Source: Luteolibacter sp.
Lineage (GTDB): Bacteria > Verrucomicrobiota > Verrucomicrobiia > Verrucomicrobiales > Akkermansiaceae
Length of the DNA: 33,668 nt
Direction of reading: 5' to 3'
Assembly (NCBI GenBank): GCA_030696085.1
Contig: JAUYNL010000109.1
Span: forward strand, 1 to 33,668
In this document: positions 1 through 8,095 of the stretch, one piece after another
How positions within the stretch are numbered: position 1 is the stretch's first letter
How the letters are laid out: each line of letters starts with the position of its first letter
Notes under the pieces: model-generated
What the model saw: only the letters and a program-made list of their open reading frames with translations
Database searches by the model: none
Told to the model about the DNA's origin: nothing
Translations under genes and position numbers: made by a program

Positions 1-1158
1 TCCAACACGGACGACGCCTTCGAATGGTTCGGCGGCACGGTGAACTGCCGCTACCTCGTCGCCGCGTTCTGTAACGACGACAACCTGTACATGGACTTAG
101 GTTTCCAAGGCTCCGTCCAGAACGTCCTGATCGTCCAGAACAACACCAGCCTTGGTGCTGACAACGCGTTCGAGTTCTCCGGTGTGACCGGGAACACCAC
201 CGTTGGCACCGGGCCCAACATCGCGGATGCCACCAAACCAGTGGTGTTCAACGTGACGGCGATCGGTAATGGCACCAGCAGCAGCCAAGTCTTGCGCACT
301 AACTCCGGGTTCCAGGGCCAGGTGCACAACTCCGTGTTCCTGAACTATGGCCGTGGTATTCGCATCGACGATGCACTCACCCAAGGACTTGTTGGCGTGA
401 ACGGTCTCAGATTTGGCGGTAACACTTGGGTCACCCCTCCTACGCCGGTTCAAAGCGGCGGCGCAGCTGGAACAGCACTATATGATGGCGTTAGCCCCTT
501 GTTTAACGATGAGGTCGCCAACTTCGCACAGCTGTTCTTCCTCGGAGACGCCATTCCGGCTCAGAATTCAAACAGCTTCGAGCCGCAACTGGCCTACGCC
601 AGTCCGCTCTGGGGCTTCAACAGTGCCATTCTGTCTGGCATTACGGATATCCAGGACCTGTCCACGGACAACCAGCGTATCAACATCAACCAGCTGCCTT
701 ACCAAGGTGCCTTCGGTGTTGCCAACTGGGCCGATTGCTGGACCTACCTGACGCAGGAAGGATACTTCCCCGGAGAAGCCTCCACCGGCTCCTTCGCCGA
801 TGCCGACGGTGACGGTGTGTCCGATGCTCTCGAAAGCGCCAACACCGACCTCGGATTCAACCCCGGTGTCAACGACGCCGCTACCGTGCTGGCCAATGTT
901 TACACCACCGCTCAAGTGCAAGCCGATCCGGGAGCCTTCGATCTCTATGACGAGGATTCCATCCAAAATCTGCGTGGCACTGGCATGATGATTGGTCCTG
1001 TCACCCCTGGTGGCAGTGCCACGGTCACCCTGCCTCTCTTCAGTTCCCCTGATCTGAGCACCTGGACCGCCGCAGGAAACGTAACTGGCACAGTGTCAAC
1101 CCCGGCCGGCAAGAGCTTCTTCCGCGTGGACGTCTCCAACAACGCTCCGAATCCATAA
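1..1158 (+). CDS. Secreted beta-structured repeat protein, 3' part (5' end outside window)
   Basis: The frame is open from the first base, so the gene begins upstream and only about 385 C-terminal residues are visible. The fragment opens with a 'DDAFEWFGGTVNCRYL' block followed by Asn/Gly/Thr-rich segments. I associate this pattern with large secreted parallel-beta proteins of Verrucomicrobiota and Bacteroidota. Near residues 263-270 there is an Asp-rich DADGDGVSD stretch resembling calcium-binding thrombospondin-3 or dockerin-like loops. The C-terminus (SSPDLSTWTAAGN ... KSFFRVDVSN) resembles the ending common on secreted verrucomicrobial proteins. No anchor or catalytic motif is visible. 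It lies just upstream of a TonB-type operon, which may be coincidence. The exact substrate or function is not recognised. Confidence 0.75.
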   Translation, partial: SNTDDAFEWFGGTVNCRYLVAAFCNDDNLYMDLGFQGSVQNVLIVQNNTSLGADNAFEFSGVTGNTTVGTGPNIADATKPVVFNVTAIGNGTSSSQVLRTNSGFQGQVHNSVFLNYGRGIRIDDALTQGLVGVNGLRFGGNTWVTPPTPVQSGGAAGTALYDGVSPLFNDEVANFAQLFFLGDAIPAQNSNSFEPQLAYASPLWGFNSAILSGITDIQDLSTDNQRININQLPYQGAFGVANWADCWTYLTQEGYFPGEASTGSFADADGDGVSDALESANTDLGFNPGVNDAATVLANVYTTAQVQADPGAFDLYDEDSIQNLRGTGMMIGPVTPGGSATVTLPLFSSPDLSTWTAAGNVTGTVSTPAGKSFFRVDVSNNAPNP

Positions 1159-1219
1159 TCCAATGAAGTCAGCGAAACTGAGTCATCAGTTCCGAATCTG
1201 ACGAAATTGTCACACGGGG

Positions 1220-1250
1220 GCCGTCGGCAAATGCCGGCGGCGCCTCTTTC
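1220..1250 (+). terminator. Probable intrinsic terminator after the secreted protein
   Basis: A nine-base-pair GC-rich stem (1220-1228 with 1233-1241, one G-T pair) closes an AAAT loop and is followed by a short T-rich run (CTCTTTC). It sits between the stop at 1158 and the start of the next operon at 1271. The T tract is short, so termination may be weak. Confidence 0.4.
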
Positions 1251-1270
1251 ATTCCGCCGTCACGCACGCC

Positions 1271-2050
1271 ATGCGCATTTCCATCCCTATTTTCGCCCTT
1301 GTTTTGGCGCTTCCCTTGTCCGCACAGGAAACCGTCATCACCCCCACCGAAGAACTCCGCACCTCCGTCCGTGAATGGGTGGAAACCATGCGGAAAATCC
1401 AACAGGAGGAGAACGACTGGTCGCGCGACCAGGAAGTCCTCCAGAACTACAAGGAAGGCCTCGCGAAGGAAATCACCGACCTCCAACAACAGATCGCCGA
1501 CGCCAAAACCCGCAAGGCCGGGGCCGATCAGGAATCGCTCGATCAATCGACCCAGCGCGACCGCTATGCCGCCGCCAAGGATGAATTGTCCGGCGTCGTC
1601 CGCAAGTTGGAGGAGAACCTCGCCGCAAAACTCCCGCTCTTCCCCGCTCCACTGCTTGCCGAGCCGAGAGTCGCCCAAGGCATCGAGGATCTCCAGCGCG
1701 ACCTCAAGCTCCCGACCGAGAAACGCAGCGAAGGAGTCTCAAAGCGCCTGCTCAACGTGATCAATCTTCTAACCGAAGCGGAGAAGTTCCAACAGACCGT
1801 CCACCTCCGTCCGGAGCTGCGCAAAAACGCCGACGGCCGTGAATTCAACATGCAGGTGCTCTATTTCGGCCTCGCCTGCGCCTATGCCGTCAATGACGAC
1901 GGTAGCTTCGCCGTGGTCGGCCGCCCTGCCGCGGATGGCTGGAAATTCGAAGAGCGCAAGGAACTCGCCCCGGAAATCCAGAAACTCATCGCGGCCACCA
2001 CCGGCGATCAGGATGCCGCCTTCATCAATCTCCCGCTTTCCAAGCCATGA
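1271..2050 (+). CDS. DUF3450-like periplasmic coiled-coil protein of a TonB2-type operon
   Basis: This 259-residue protein starts with a signal peptide (residues 1-19, ending LPLSAQ) and continues into a long charged coiled coil (about 30-110) rich in Glu, Gln, Lys and Arg. A globular C-terminal part follows, with 'LYFGLACAYAVNDDG' and 'GWKFEE' near residues 195-230. This architecture and its place as first gene ahead of a long ExbB match the DUF3450 family, which accompanies TtpC-type TonB systems in Gammaproteobacteria. The stop overlaps the next start by four bases (ATGA), so translation is probably coupled. Its likely role is a periplasmic accessory to the energising complex. That role is inferred from context, as no activity is known to me. 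Confidence 0.75.
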   Translation: MRISIPIFALVLALPLSAQETVITPTEELRTSVREWVETMRKIQQEENDWSRDQEVLQNYKEGLAKEITDLQQQIADAKTRKAGADQESLDQSTQRDRYAAAKDELSGVVRKLEENLAAKLPLFPAPLLAEPRVAQGIEDLQRDLKLPTEKRSEGVSKRLLNVINLLTEAEKFQQTVHLRPELRKNADGREFNMQVLYFGLACAYAVNDDGSFAVVGRPAADGWKFEERKELAPEIQKLIAATTGDQDAAFINLPLSKP

Positions 2051-3504
2051 ACTTCCGTATCGCTTCCGCGGCGCTCGCCGCCACCCTCATCATCGCAGTG
2101 CCAGCCCGCGCCCAGGGACCGGCGGATGCCGCACGCGCCGATCTCCAAAAGGCCGTCACCGAACTAACCGCCACCCAGCGCGAATATTCCGACCTCCGCC
2201 GCGGCCTGTACCGCGATATCAACCGCCTCGACGACGAAGCGCTGACGCTCGGAAAAGAACTCCGCGAACTCCAACGCGAGGAGGAACGGCGCACCGCCTC
2301 CCTCAAGACGCTCGAACGCGAAATCGAAGCCCGGAAAACCGATTTCAACTACTCCGCCGGCATCCTCAACCAGTATTCCAAAGCCTTCGTCACCCGCCTG
2401 CATCCGGCGGAAAACCAGATCCATAAGGAAGCCATCGACGCCCTCGATCAACGCGCCACCTCCGCCGCCGACGATCCGAAAATGGAACTCATCGAGCGCG
2501 CCAGGGTTCTCGAACTCGGCCTCGAACGCATCGGCTCCGTCGCCGGCGGCCAGCGTTTCGAAGGCAAGGCGCTGCGCAATGGCAGCGAGTCCATTGAAGG
2601 CACCCTGCTGGTTGCCGGACCCTCGGTGTTTTTCACCGCCAAATCCGGTGGCTTTGAAGGTGTCGCCACCTTCGCGGAAACCGGCACCTCACTGCCGACC
2701 GTAGTCGCCATCGAGGGAGCCAAAGGCATGATCAGCGAAACAATCCGCCAGGGACACGGCGAGCTGCCCTTCGACGGCACCATGGGCAAGGCCATCGAAG
2801 TGGCCGCCGCACAGGAAAGCCTGATGGACACCATCGAAAAAGGTGGAGTCGTCGGGCACGCCATCCTGTTACTCGGCGCGATCTCCTTCCTCCTAGCCAT
2901 CTTCAAGGTCTGGGAAGTCTCGCGCATCCGCGTCCCGTCACGCTCCACCATCAACCACATCCTCGATGACCTTCTCAACGGTGAGTCTGAGGCCGCCGCC
3001 CGCAAGGCCGCCGCCATCGATGGCCCGGCGGGAGTTCTGGTGCGCACCGGAGTGAACATGTTTTACGAAAAACGCCGCGTGCTCGAAGAAGCGCTCTTCG
3101 AGAAACTCGTCTCCGTCAAGCCGCGCCTGGACCGTTTCCTGCCCTTCCTCGCCCTCACCGCCGCAGCCGCCCCGCTGATGGGGCTGTTAGGAACCGTGCT
3201 CGGCATCATCAAGACCTTCAAGGCCATGGCGCTTTATGGCACCGGCAACGCCAAGGCCTTCTCCGCCGGCATCTCCGAGGCCCTCATCACCACCGCCGAG
3301 GGACTCGTCGTCGCCATCCCGGTGCTCGTCATCCACGGCATGCTGAAGAGTTATGTCAAAGGCCGTTTCTCGGACTTCGAAGGTATCGGCATCGCCCTGA
3401 TCAATGGAACCACCGAACGCGAACGCAAGTCGGACGCCGCCATCGCCGCCGAAGACGCCGCCAATGGCGACGAGGAGCTCGAACTCTCTCCGAAACCCGC
3501 TTGA
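2047..3504 (+). CDS. TtpC-like long MotA/TolQ/ExbB proton channel protein
   Basis: This 485-residue protein has a signal peptide (1-22, ending VPARA), a periplasmic coiled coil (about 28-105) and a small beta-rich region (about 165-235). A C-terminal MotA/TolQ/ExbB domain follows, with membrane segments near 270-290, 363-388 and 410-435. The channel signature 'AAPLMGLLGTVLGIIKTF' and the following 'EALITTAEGLVVAIPV' are typical of ExbB/TolQ. Ordinary ExbB proteins are about 200-250 residues, so the extra N-terminal half marks the TtpC type described for Vibrio TonB2 systems. It should sit in the inner membrane and couple the proton gradient to TonB. It overlaps the DUF3450 gene and is followed after 40 bases by a second, short exbB. 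Confidence 0.88.
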   Translation: MNFRIASAALAATLIIAVPARAQGPADAARADLQKAVTELTATQREYSDLRRGLYRDINRLDDEALTLGKELRELQREEERRTASLKTLEREIEARKTDFNYSAGILNQYSKAFVTRLHPAENQIHKEAIDALDQRATSAADDPKMELIERARVLELGLERIGSVAGGQRFEGKALRNGSESIEGTLLVAGPSVFFTAKSGGFEGVATFAETGTSLPTVVAIEGAKGMISETIRQGHGELPFDGTMGKAIEVAAAQESLMDTIEKGGVVGHAILLLGAISFLLAIFKVWEVSRIRVPSRSTINHILDDLLNGESEAAARKAAAIDGPAGVLVRTGVNMFYEKRRVLEEALFEKLVSVKPRLDRFLPFLALTAAAAPLMGLLGTVLGIIKTFKAMALYGTGNAKAFSAGISEALITTAEGLVVAIPVLVIHGMLKSYVKGRFSDFEGIGIALINGTTERERKSDAAIAAEDAANGDEELELSPKPA

Positions 3505-3544
3505 TCCTGAATTTCCTGTCTGAAATCTGAAATCCCACCCACCC

Positions 3545-4153
3545 ATGCCACAAATCCTCCAGGACGGTTGGAAGCTCTTTCTCGAGGGCGGAGCCATCAT
3601 GTACATGCTCGGCGGCGTGGCCTGCATCCTCTATGCCTCCGCCATCGCCGCTCTCGCATATGTCAATCAAGGGAACCTCAATGAAAAGGAGCAGAAACGC
3701 TGGGAGGATTACATCCGAGATCCCGAACTCGCCGATGGCCGCCTCGGAGAGGCGCTCCGCTACGTGCTCCACGGTCCCAGGCTCACCATCAAGACCGTCA
3801 GCCGCCGTTTCGATGAGATCAAACTCAACGTGCTCTCCGCCATCGACCGCCGCCTGCTCGTGCTCAACACCCTGGTCGCCGCCGCGCCGCTCGCAGGTCT
3901 GTTAGGAACCGTGATGGGCATGCTCGCCATGTTCTCCGGCCTCTCCCATGGCAAGGGCCCGGCCGGCATGCAGAAGGTGGCCGCGGGCATGCAGGAAGCC
4001 CTCATCACCACCCAGACCGGCCTCACCATCGCCCTGCCCGGCCTGTTCATCGGCCTCATCATCAAATCCAAGCGCGACCGCATCAAGGGCGCGCTCGTCC
4101 GTCTCGAAAGCCTCATCCTCAGCTCCCGCTTCCAACGCGAAACCAATCCATAA
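3545..4153 (+). CDS. exbB: ExbB/TolQ-type proton channel subunit
   Basis: This is a 202-residue inner-membrane protein with segments near residues 17-42, 105-135 and 150-178. The second carries 'AAPLAGLLGTVMGMLAMF' and the third 'EALITTQTGLTIALPGL', the canonical ExbB/TolQ/MotA channel motifs. Its length is normal for a compact ExbB. The two ExbB-family genes of this operon share the same GLLGTV core, including the rare Leu codon TTA, which fits an ancient duplication. exbD begins three bases after the stop. The protein probably forms the proton-conducting pentamer with ExbD and energises TonB. Confidence 0.92.
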   Translation: MPQILQDGWKLFLEGGAIMYMLGGVACILYASAIAALAYVNQGNLNEKEQKRWEDYIRDPELADGRLGEALRYVLHGPRLTIKTVSRRFDEIKLNVLSAIDRRLLVLNTLVAAAPLAGLLGTVMGMLAMFSGLSHGKGPAGMQKVAAGMQEALITTQTGLTIALPGLFIGLIIKSKRDRIKGALVRLESLILSSRFQRETNP

Positions 4154-4156
4154 ACC

Positions 4157-4564
4157 ATGTTCGGCCGCAGCCTCTCCGATGAATCCGACGAACCCGTCAC
4201 CATCGACCTCTCGTCGATGATCGACTGTATCTTCATCCTTCTCATCTTCTTCATCGTCTCCACCGTCTTCGTCGAGGAAACGGGCGTCACCGTCAACAAG
4301 CCCGACGTCAGCGGCGCGAGCGCGCTTGAGAAGAACTCAATTCTGTTAGCAGTTACTGCGGAGGACAAGGTCTTCTATGGCGGTGAAAGCATCGGCGTGC
4401 AGGGCATCATCGGAAAAATCAAGCCGCTGATCAGCGAGACACCCGACATGCCGGTCATCATCCAGGGCGACAAGGATTCCACCCACGGCATCGTCCAGCA
4501 GGTCCACGGCCAGGCCCTGCTCGCCGGAGCCATGAAGGACCGCGTCTCGGTTTCCACCAAGTGA
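4157..4564 (+). CDS. exbD: ExbD/TolR-type biopolymer transport protein
   Basis: This 135-residue protein has a short cytoplasmic N-terminus and one membrane helix (about 22-40, 'IDCIFILLIFFIVST'), followed by a periplasmic domain. Asp23 at the head of the helix corresponds to the essential proton-carrying aspartate of ExbD/TolR. The periplasmic part carries 'PVIIQGDKDSTHGIVQQV', matching the family pattern of a conserved beta strand with Asp followed by a helix. It sits directly between exbB and tonB, so it is expected to be the stator partner of the two upstream channel proteins. Confidence 0.92.
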   Translation: MFGRSLSDESDEPVTIDLSSMIDCIFILLIFFIVSTVFVEETGVTVNKPDVSGASALEKNSILLAVTAEDKVFYGGESIGVQGIIGKIKPLISETPDMPVIIQGDKDSTHGIVQQVHGQALLAGAMKDRVSVSTK

Positions 4565-4606
4565 TCCGTCCATTCGGAATACAAATTTCATCATCCAAAA
4601 TTTCCA

Positions 4607-5257
4607 TTGTCCCGCCACGTTTACCGTCCCCCGAAAAGCAGGCTCACCGGCATCGTCTCGGTGATCGGCGGACTGCTGGCCACCATCGGCGTGTTCGTGG
4701 CCATTCCGCTCACCCAGAAACTCACCGCCATACTCGATGGCTCTTCCGCGCCACCGCCGGAAGTCACCATCGAGCCACCCGAGGACCAGAGCTTCGAGAT
4801 GGACGAGCCGCCCGAAGAACCGGAGCAGGAACCCGAACCCGAGGAAATGGTCGAGGAATCCACCAATCTCGATCTCGGCATCGACCTCGGCGATCTGACG
4901 GCCGGCACCGGCGGCGGCTTCCTGATGGAAATCCCCAAGTTCGCCATGAAGGGCACGGAAGACGCCTTCGGCGGCGATCTCGATTCGCCACCCACTCCGG
5001 TCAACAAACTGCCTCCCACCTATCCGAGTTCGCTGCTCAGCAAGGGCATCGGAGGTCGCGTGCTGGTGAATTGCACCGTGGATGACAGCGGGCGTGTCAC
5101 CGGCACTTCGATCAAACAATCCTCCGGCCATCCGGATCTCGACAAGGCGGCTGTCAACGCCGTCAACAAATGGAAATTCAAACCCGCATCCAAGGGCGGT
5201 CGGAAAGTGAAGGCCACCTGCGTCGTGCCCTTCAACTTCGAGGTGAAGAAAACCTGA
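4607..5257 (+). CDS. tonB: TonB-family energy transducer
   Basis: This 216-residue protein has an N-terminal membrane anchor (about 14-36, 'GIVSVIGGLLATIGVFVAIP') and a Pro/Glu-rich spacer (about 48-85). The C-terminal TonB domain spans about 130-215, with 'LPPTYPSSLLSKGIGGRVLV', 'SSGHPDLDKAAVNAVNKWKF' and a final strand 'CVVPFNFEV'. No ATG or GTG exists in this frame after the exbD stop, so the TTG at 4607 is the best start, and it has no clear ribosome binding site. The spacer is acidic (Pro-Glu) rather than the Pro-Lys type of classical TonB. It should link the inner-membrane motor to outer-membrane transporters. No TonB-dependent receptor lies in the window. Confidence 0.9.
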   Translation: MSRHVYRPPKSRLTGIVSVIGGLLATIGVFVAIPLTQKLTAILDGSSAPPPEVTIEPPEDQSFEMDEPPEEPEQEPEPEEMVEESTNLDLGIDLGDLTAGTGGGFLMEIPKFAMKGTEDAFGGDLDSPPTPVNKLPPTYPSSLLSKGIGGRVLVNCTVDDSGRVTGTSIKQSSGHPDLDKAAVNAVNKWKFKPASKGGRKVKATCVVPFNFEVKKT

Positions 5258-5290
5258 CGCCGAATCATCAATCTCCAATCTCCTCATCCC

Positions 5291-6724
5291 ATGTTCCGCA
5301 TCCTGATCCTGCTCACAATCACGACCGCCGCCCTCTTCGCCGAGGCGATCATCCCGCCGTCCAATCTGTTCCGGGATCCGAAGTTCGTGCGCGATTTCGT
5401 CGGTTCCTACGGCTTTCTATCCGACGTGGAGCCGAAGGTATCCGCCGATGAGCAGGCAGCTCTCGGCACCATCCGCGAACTTTTTGATCAATCGAAATTC
5501 CGCGAGGCCGAGGCGGAACTCGCCCGCTTCATCCAGGAGACCGAAAAACCCACCGATCCCAAGAAGGTGCCCGCCGAGATCAGCCCGGCGATGGTTTTCG
5601 TGCTGGGAAACCTGTATTTCCAGGCTGATCGACCGGACGAGGCGCGCCGCGCGTTTCTCGAAGCGATACGCCGATTTCCACGCTTCCGCCGCGCCCACAC
5701 CAACCTCGCCTATCTCTACATTTCGAAAAACCAGACCGACGAGGCCACGCCGATGCTGCAGAAGGCAATCGAGCTCGGTGAAAACTCCGCCCGTGTCTAT
5801 GGCCTGCTCGGCTACTGCCGCCTGCTGAAGAAAAACGCCGTCGCCGCAGAGAACGCCTACCGCCAGGCCTATCTGCTGGATGCGTCATCGCGCGATTGGA
5901 AACTCGGTCTCGCCCAGGCGCTCATGACTCAGGAGAAATTCCCGGAGGCCGCCAATCTGATCGGCACGCTCATCGAGGAGAATCCGAACGACAAACAGCT
6001 CTGGCTCCAGCAAACCAATGCCTATCTCGCCATGGAGCGCAAGGACGACGCCATCGTCAACCTGGAGACGCTCCGCCTCAAGGGCATCGCCGATGAGGCG
6101 AACCTCAATTTATTAGGTAACCTCCACATGGACCGCAACGAGCCGCAACTCGCCCTGCTTTCCTACCTCGCCGCCATGGACAAGGCGACCGTGCTGGACA
6201 TTCCGCGCGCGCTGAAATCCGCCCGCATCCTCAATGACTACGGTTTCCCGGACAAGGCCGAGCAATTCATCGCCCGCATCCGCTCCAAAACCGGCGACAA
6301 ACTTCCGTCCGCCCATCTCACCGCCCTGCTGCTCACCGAAGTGCGTGTTTCCCAGTCCAAAAACGAAGCCGAACGCACCGGCACGCTGCTCAAGCAACTC
6401 GTCGAACTCAATCCCGCCGATGGCGAGGTGCTCGTGGAACTCGGCCGCCACAAGGACCTGCTGTCCCGCGATGAGGCGGATGAGGAAAAACGCGCCGCAC
6501 TCGTCAACGAGGCGCGCACCAGCTATCAGCTCGCAGCCCGCATCGAAGCCGTCGCCTATCAGGCCCATCTAGCCCTCGGCCAGATGCTCGTGCGCGAACG
6601 CCGCTACCCCGAGGCGCTCACCCACCTCCAGGCCGCCCTCAACCTCAGGAAGAGCGAATCGCTCGAACAATACACCAGCCGCGTCCGCCGCGCCGCCGAC
6701 CGGGTGGAGGATAAGAAATCGTGA
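5291..6724 (+). CDS. Periplasmic TPR-repeat protein of the TonB operon
   Basis: This 477-residue protein has a signal peptide (about 1-18, ending LFAEA). Most of the rest is tandem helical repeats of TPR type, for example 'GNLYFQADRPDEARRAFLEA' near residue 112, then 'TNLAYLYISKNQTDEATPML' and 'GQMLVRERRYPEALTHL' near the end. TPR proteins follow tonB in several TonB2/TtpC operons, where they are thought to organise periplasmic assembly. That role is inferred here from gene order. The next gene begins 22 bases downstream, consistent with one transcript. Confidence 0.85.
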   Translation: MFRILILLTITTAALFAEAIIPPSNLFRDPKFVRDFVGSYGFLSDVEPKVSADEQAALGTIRELFDQSKFREAEAELARFIQETEKPTDPKKVPAEISPAMVFVLGNLYFQADRPDEARRAFLEAIRRFPRFRRAHTNLAYLYISKNQTDEATPMLQKAIELGENSARVYGLLGYCRLLKKNAVAAENAYRQAYLLDASSRDWKLGLAQALMTQEKFPEAANLIGTLIEENPNDKQLWLQQTNAYLAMERKDDAIVNLETLRLKGIADEANLNLLGNLHMDRNEPQLALLSYLAAMDKATVLDIPRALKSARILNDYGFPDKAEQFIARIRSKTGDKLPSAHLTALLLTEVRVSQSKNEAERTGTLLKQLVELNPADGEVLVELGRHKDLLSRDEADEEKRAALVNEARTSYQLAARIEAVAYQAHLALGQMLVRERRYPEALTHLQAALNLRKSESLEQYTSRVRRAADRVEDKKS

Positions 6725-6746
6725 TTTGTTAGTAGTTATTAGTCCC

Positions 6747-8057
6747 ATGAATCGCATCCGTCCCATCCTATTCCTTGCTGCTGTCTCGCTGGCCCACGCC
6801 AATGAGGCGCTCGACATGCTGGAAGCCGACAAGAAACCCACCGAAGCACCGGTGCTTGCGACCCCCGAAGGCGCGATATCCCGGGAAAACCTCGTCTATC
6901 CGGACTACGTCTGGCCCGAGTGGCAGACCAAGACCTTCGATCCCGTCTGGTCCCGCGCCGTGCTGTTCGAGGATGATTCCAATCCCTGGGTCCAGCATGT
7001 CGCCATCACCGGCTTCTTCGAATGGCAGGCGTCCTTCGGGACGGCGGATGTCGATGGCGTGGACGTCACACCATCGAAGGACGTCAGTCTCGATTCCACC
7101 CGCACCCGCCGCGCCCGGCTTGGCGCGCGCATCCGCGCCTTCGGCAATACCGATATCGAAGCCACCGGCGAGATCGCCGGAGATGCGGATCACAGCGGCA
7201 TCGAGCGCCTCAGCGCCCGCACCGAACTGCGGCCGGACACCGGCGTCACCTATGGCAAGTTCCGCCCGCAGTTCACTGCGGAATACCGCCAGGAGCCGGA
7301 GTTCTCCCCCTATCCGGACCGCGCCATGCTGGTCAACATGATCGCCCCGGCCACCACGCTCGGCGTGCAGTTCGATTACCAGCGCAACGATTGGGAATAC
7401 GGCATCGGCTGGTTCTCCTCGGATTCAAATCCCTACATCCCCTCGCTCGAGGGCGACGGCATCCTCGCCCTCAATCTCGCCCGCAGTTTTGTCGAACCAA
7501 GTGGAAACACCATGATGCGCACCCGCTGGCATCTCGACTATCTGCATAACTTCGATGCAGGAAACTCCAGATCCGTCCCGCGCTATGACGTCGCGGGACG
7601 CCGCTCCGCGAATGTCGGCCAGCTCGTTGCCAACAATCCCGCCTTTCGGCATTTGTTCTCGACCGGTTTCACCCTCGAACAGGAGCGTTTCTCGTTCCTC
7701 GGCGACTTCATGATCGGCAAGGGCGACACCACCGCCTGGGGCCTCACGCTGGCCCCCACCTGGTGGGCGATGCCGGGAGTCATCAAGATTGTCGGCCGCT
7801 ACCACTATGCCGGCAGCGACGATCCCGGTGCGCTGATCGCCACCATGGGAGCCTCCGCCGATCCGTTCTTCGACAGCTCGCCGTTCTTCATCGGCGATGA
7901 ATACCATTCCTTCTATCTCGGCGCGAACACCCATTTCTATCAGGACCGCCTGGTTTTGATGAACGGTTTGGAAAACATCATCCTCAAGGATGAGGCCGGC
8001 GCCGGCTTCAATGCCGAGGCCTGGATCTGGCACACCGGCGTGAAGGCCTCGTTCTAG
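6747..8057 (+). CDS. Porin-like outer-membrane beta-barrel (Porin O/P-like)
   Basis: I place the start at the ATG at 6747, which gives a 436-residue protein with a clear signal peptide (residues 1-18, 'ILFLAAVSLAHA'). An in-frame TTG at 6726 would disrupt the signal. The mature protein has alternating beta-strand character, with a block 'GVTYGKFRPQFTAEYRQEP' and 'RAMLVNMIAPATTLGVQFDY' resembling phosphate-selective porins O/P ('GKFK...'). Towards the end strands alternate with aromatic residues, and the last residues 'IWHTGVKASF' end in Phe as many barrels do. Being last in the TonB-type operon suggests it is the outer-membrane part of the system or co-regulated uptake. The solute is unknown. 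Confidence 0.75.
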   Translation: MNRIRPILFLAAVSLAHANEALDMLEADKKPTEAPVLATPEGAISRENLVYPDYVWPEWQTKTFDPVWSRAVLFEDDSNPWVQHVAITGFFEWQASFGTADVDGVDVTPSKDVSLDSTRTRRARLGARIRAFGNTDIEATGEIAGDADHSGIERLSARTELRPDTGVTYGKFRPQFTAEYRQEPEFSPYPDRAMLVNMIAPATTLGVQFDYQRNDWEYGIGWFSSDSNPYIPSLEGDGILALNLARSFVEPSGNTMMRTRWHLDYLHNFDAGNSRSVPRYDVAGRRSANVGQLVANNPAFRHLFSTGFTLEQERFSFLGDFMIGKGDTTAWGLTLAPTWWAMPGVIKIVGRYHYAGSDDPGALIATMGASADPFFDSSPFFIGDEYHSFYLGANTHFYQDRLVLMNGLENIILKDEAGAGFNAEAWIWHTGVKASF

Positions 8058-8095
8058 CATCCCGCGGCGCGGACCGCCTTCATTGCGCAATCATC

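Noticed and set aside
4346..5287. Minus-strand open frame of 313 codons across exbD and tonB
   Set aside because: It is a GC-rich shadow of two well-supported genes and has His/Gly/Asp-heavy composition typical of antisense frames.
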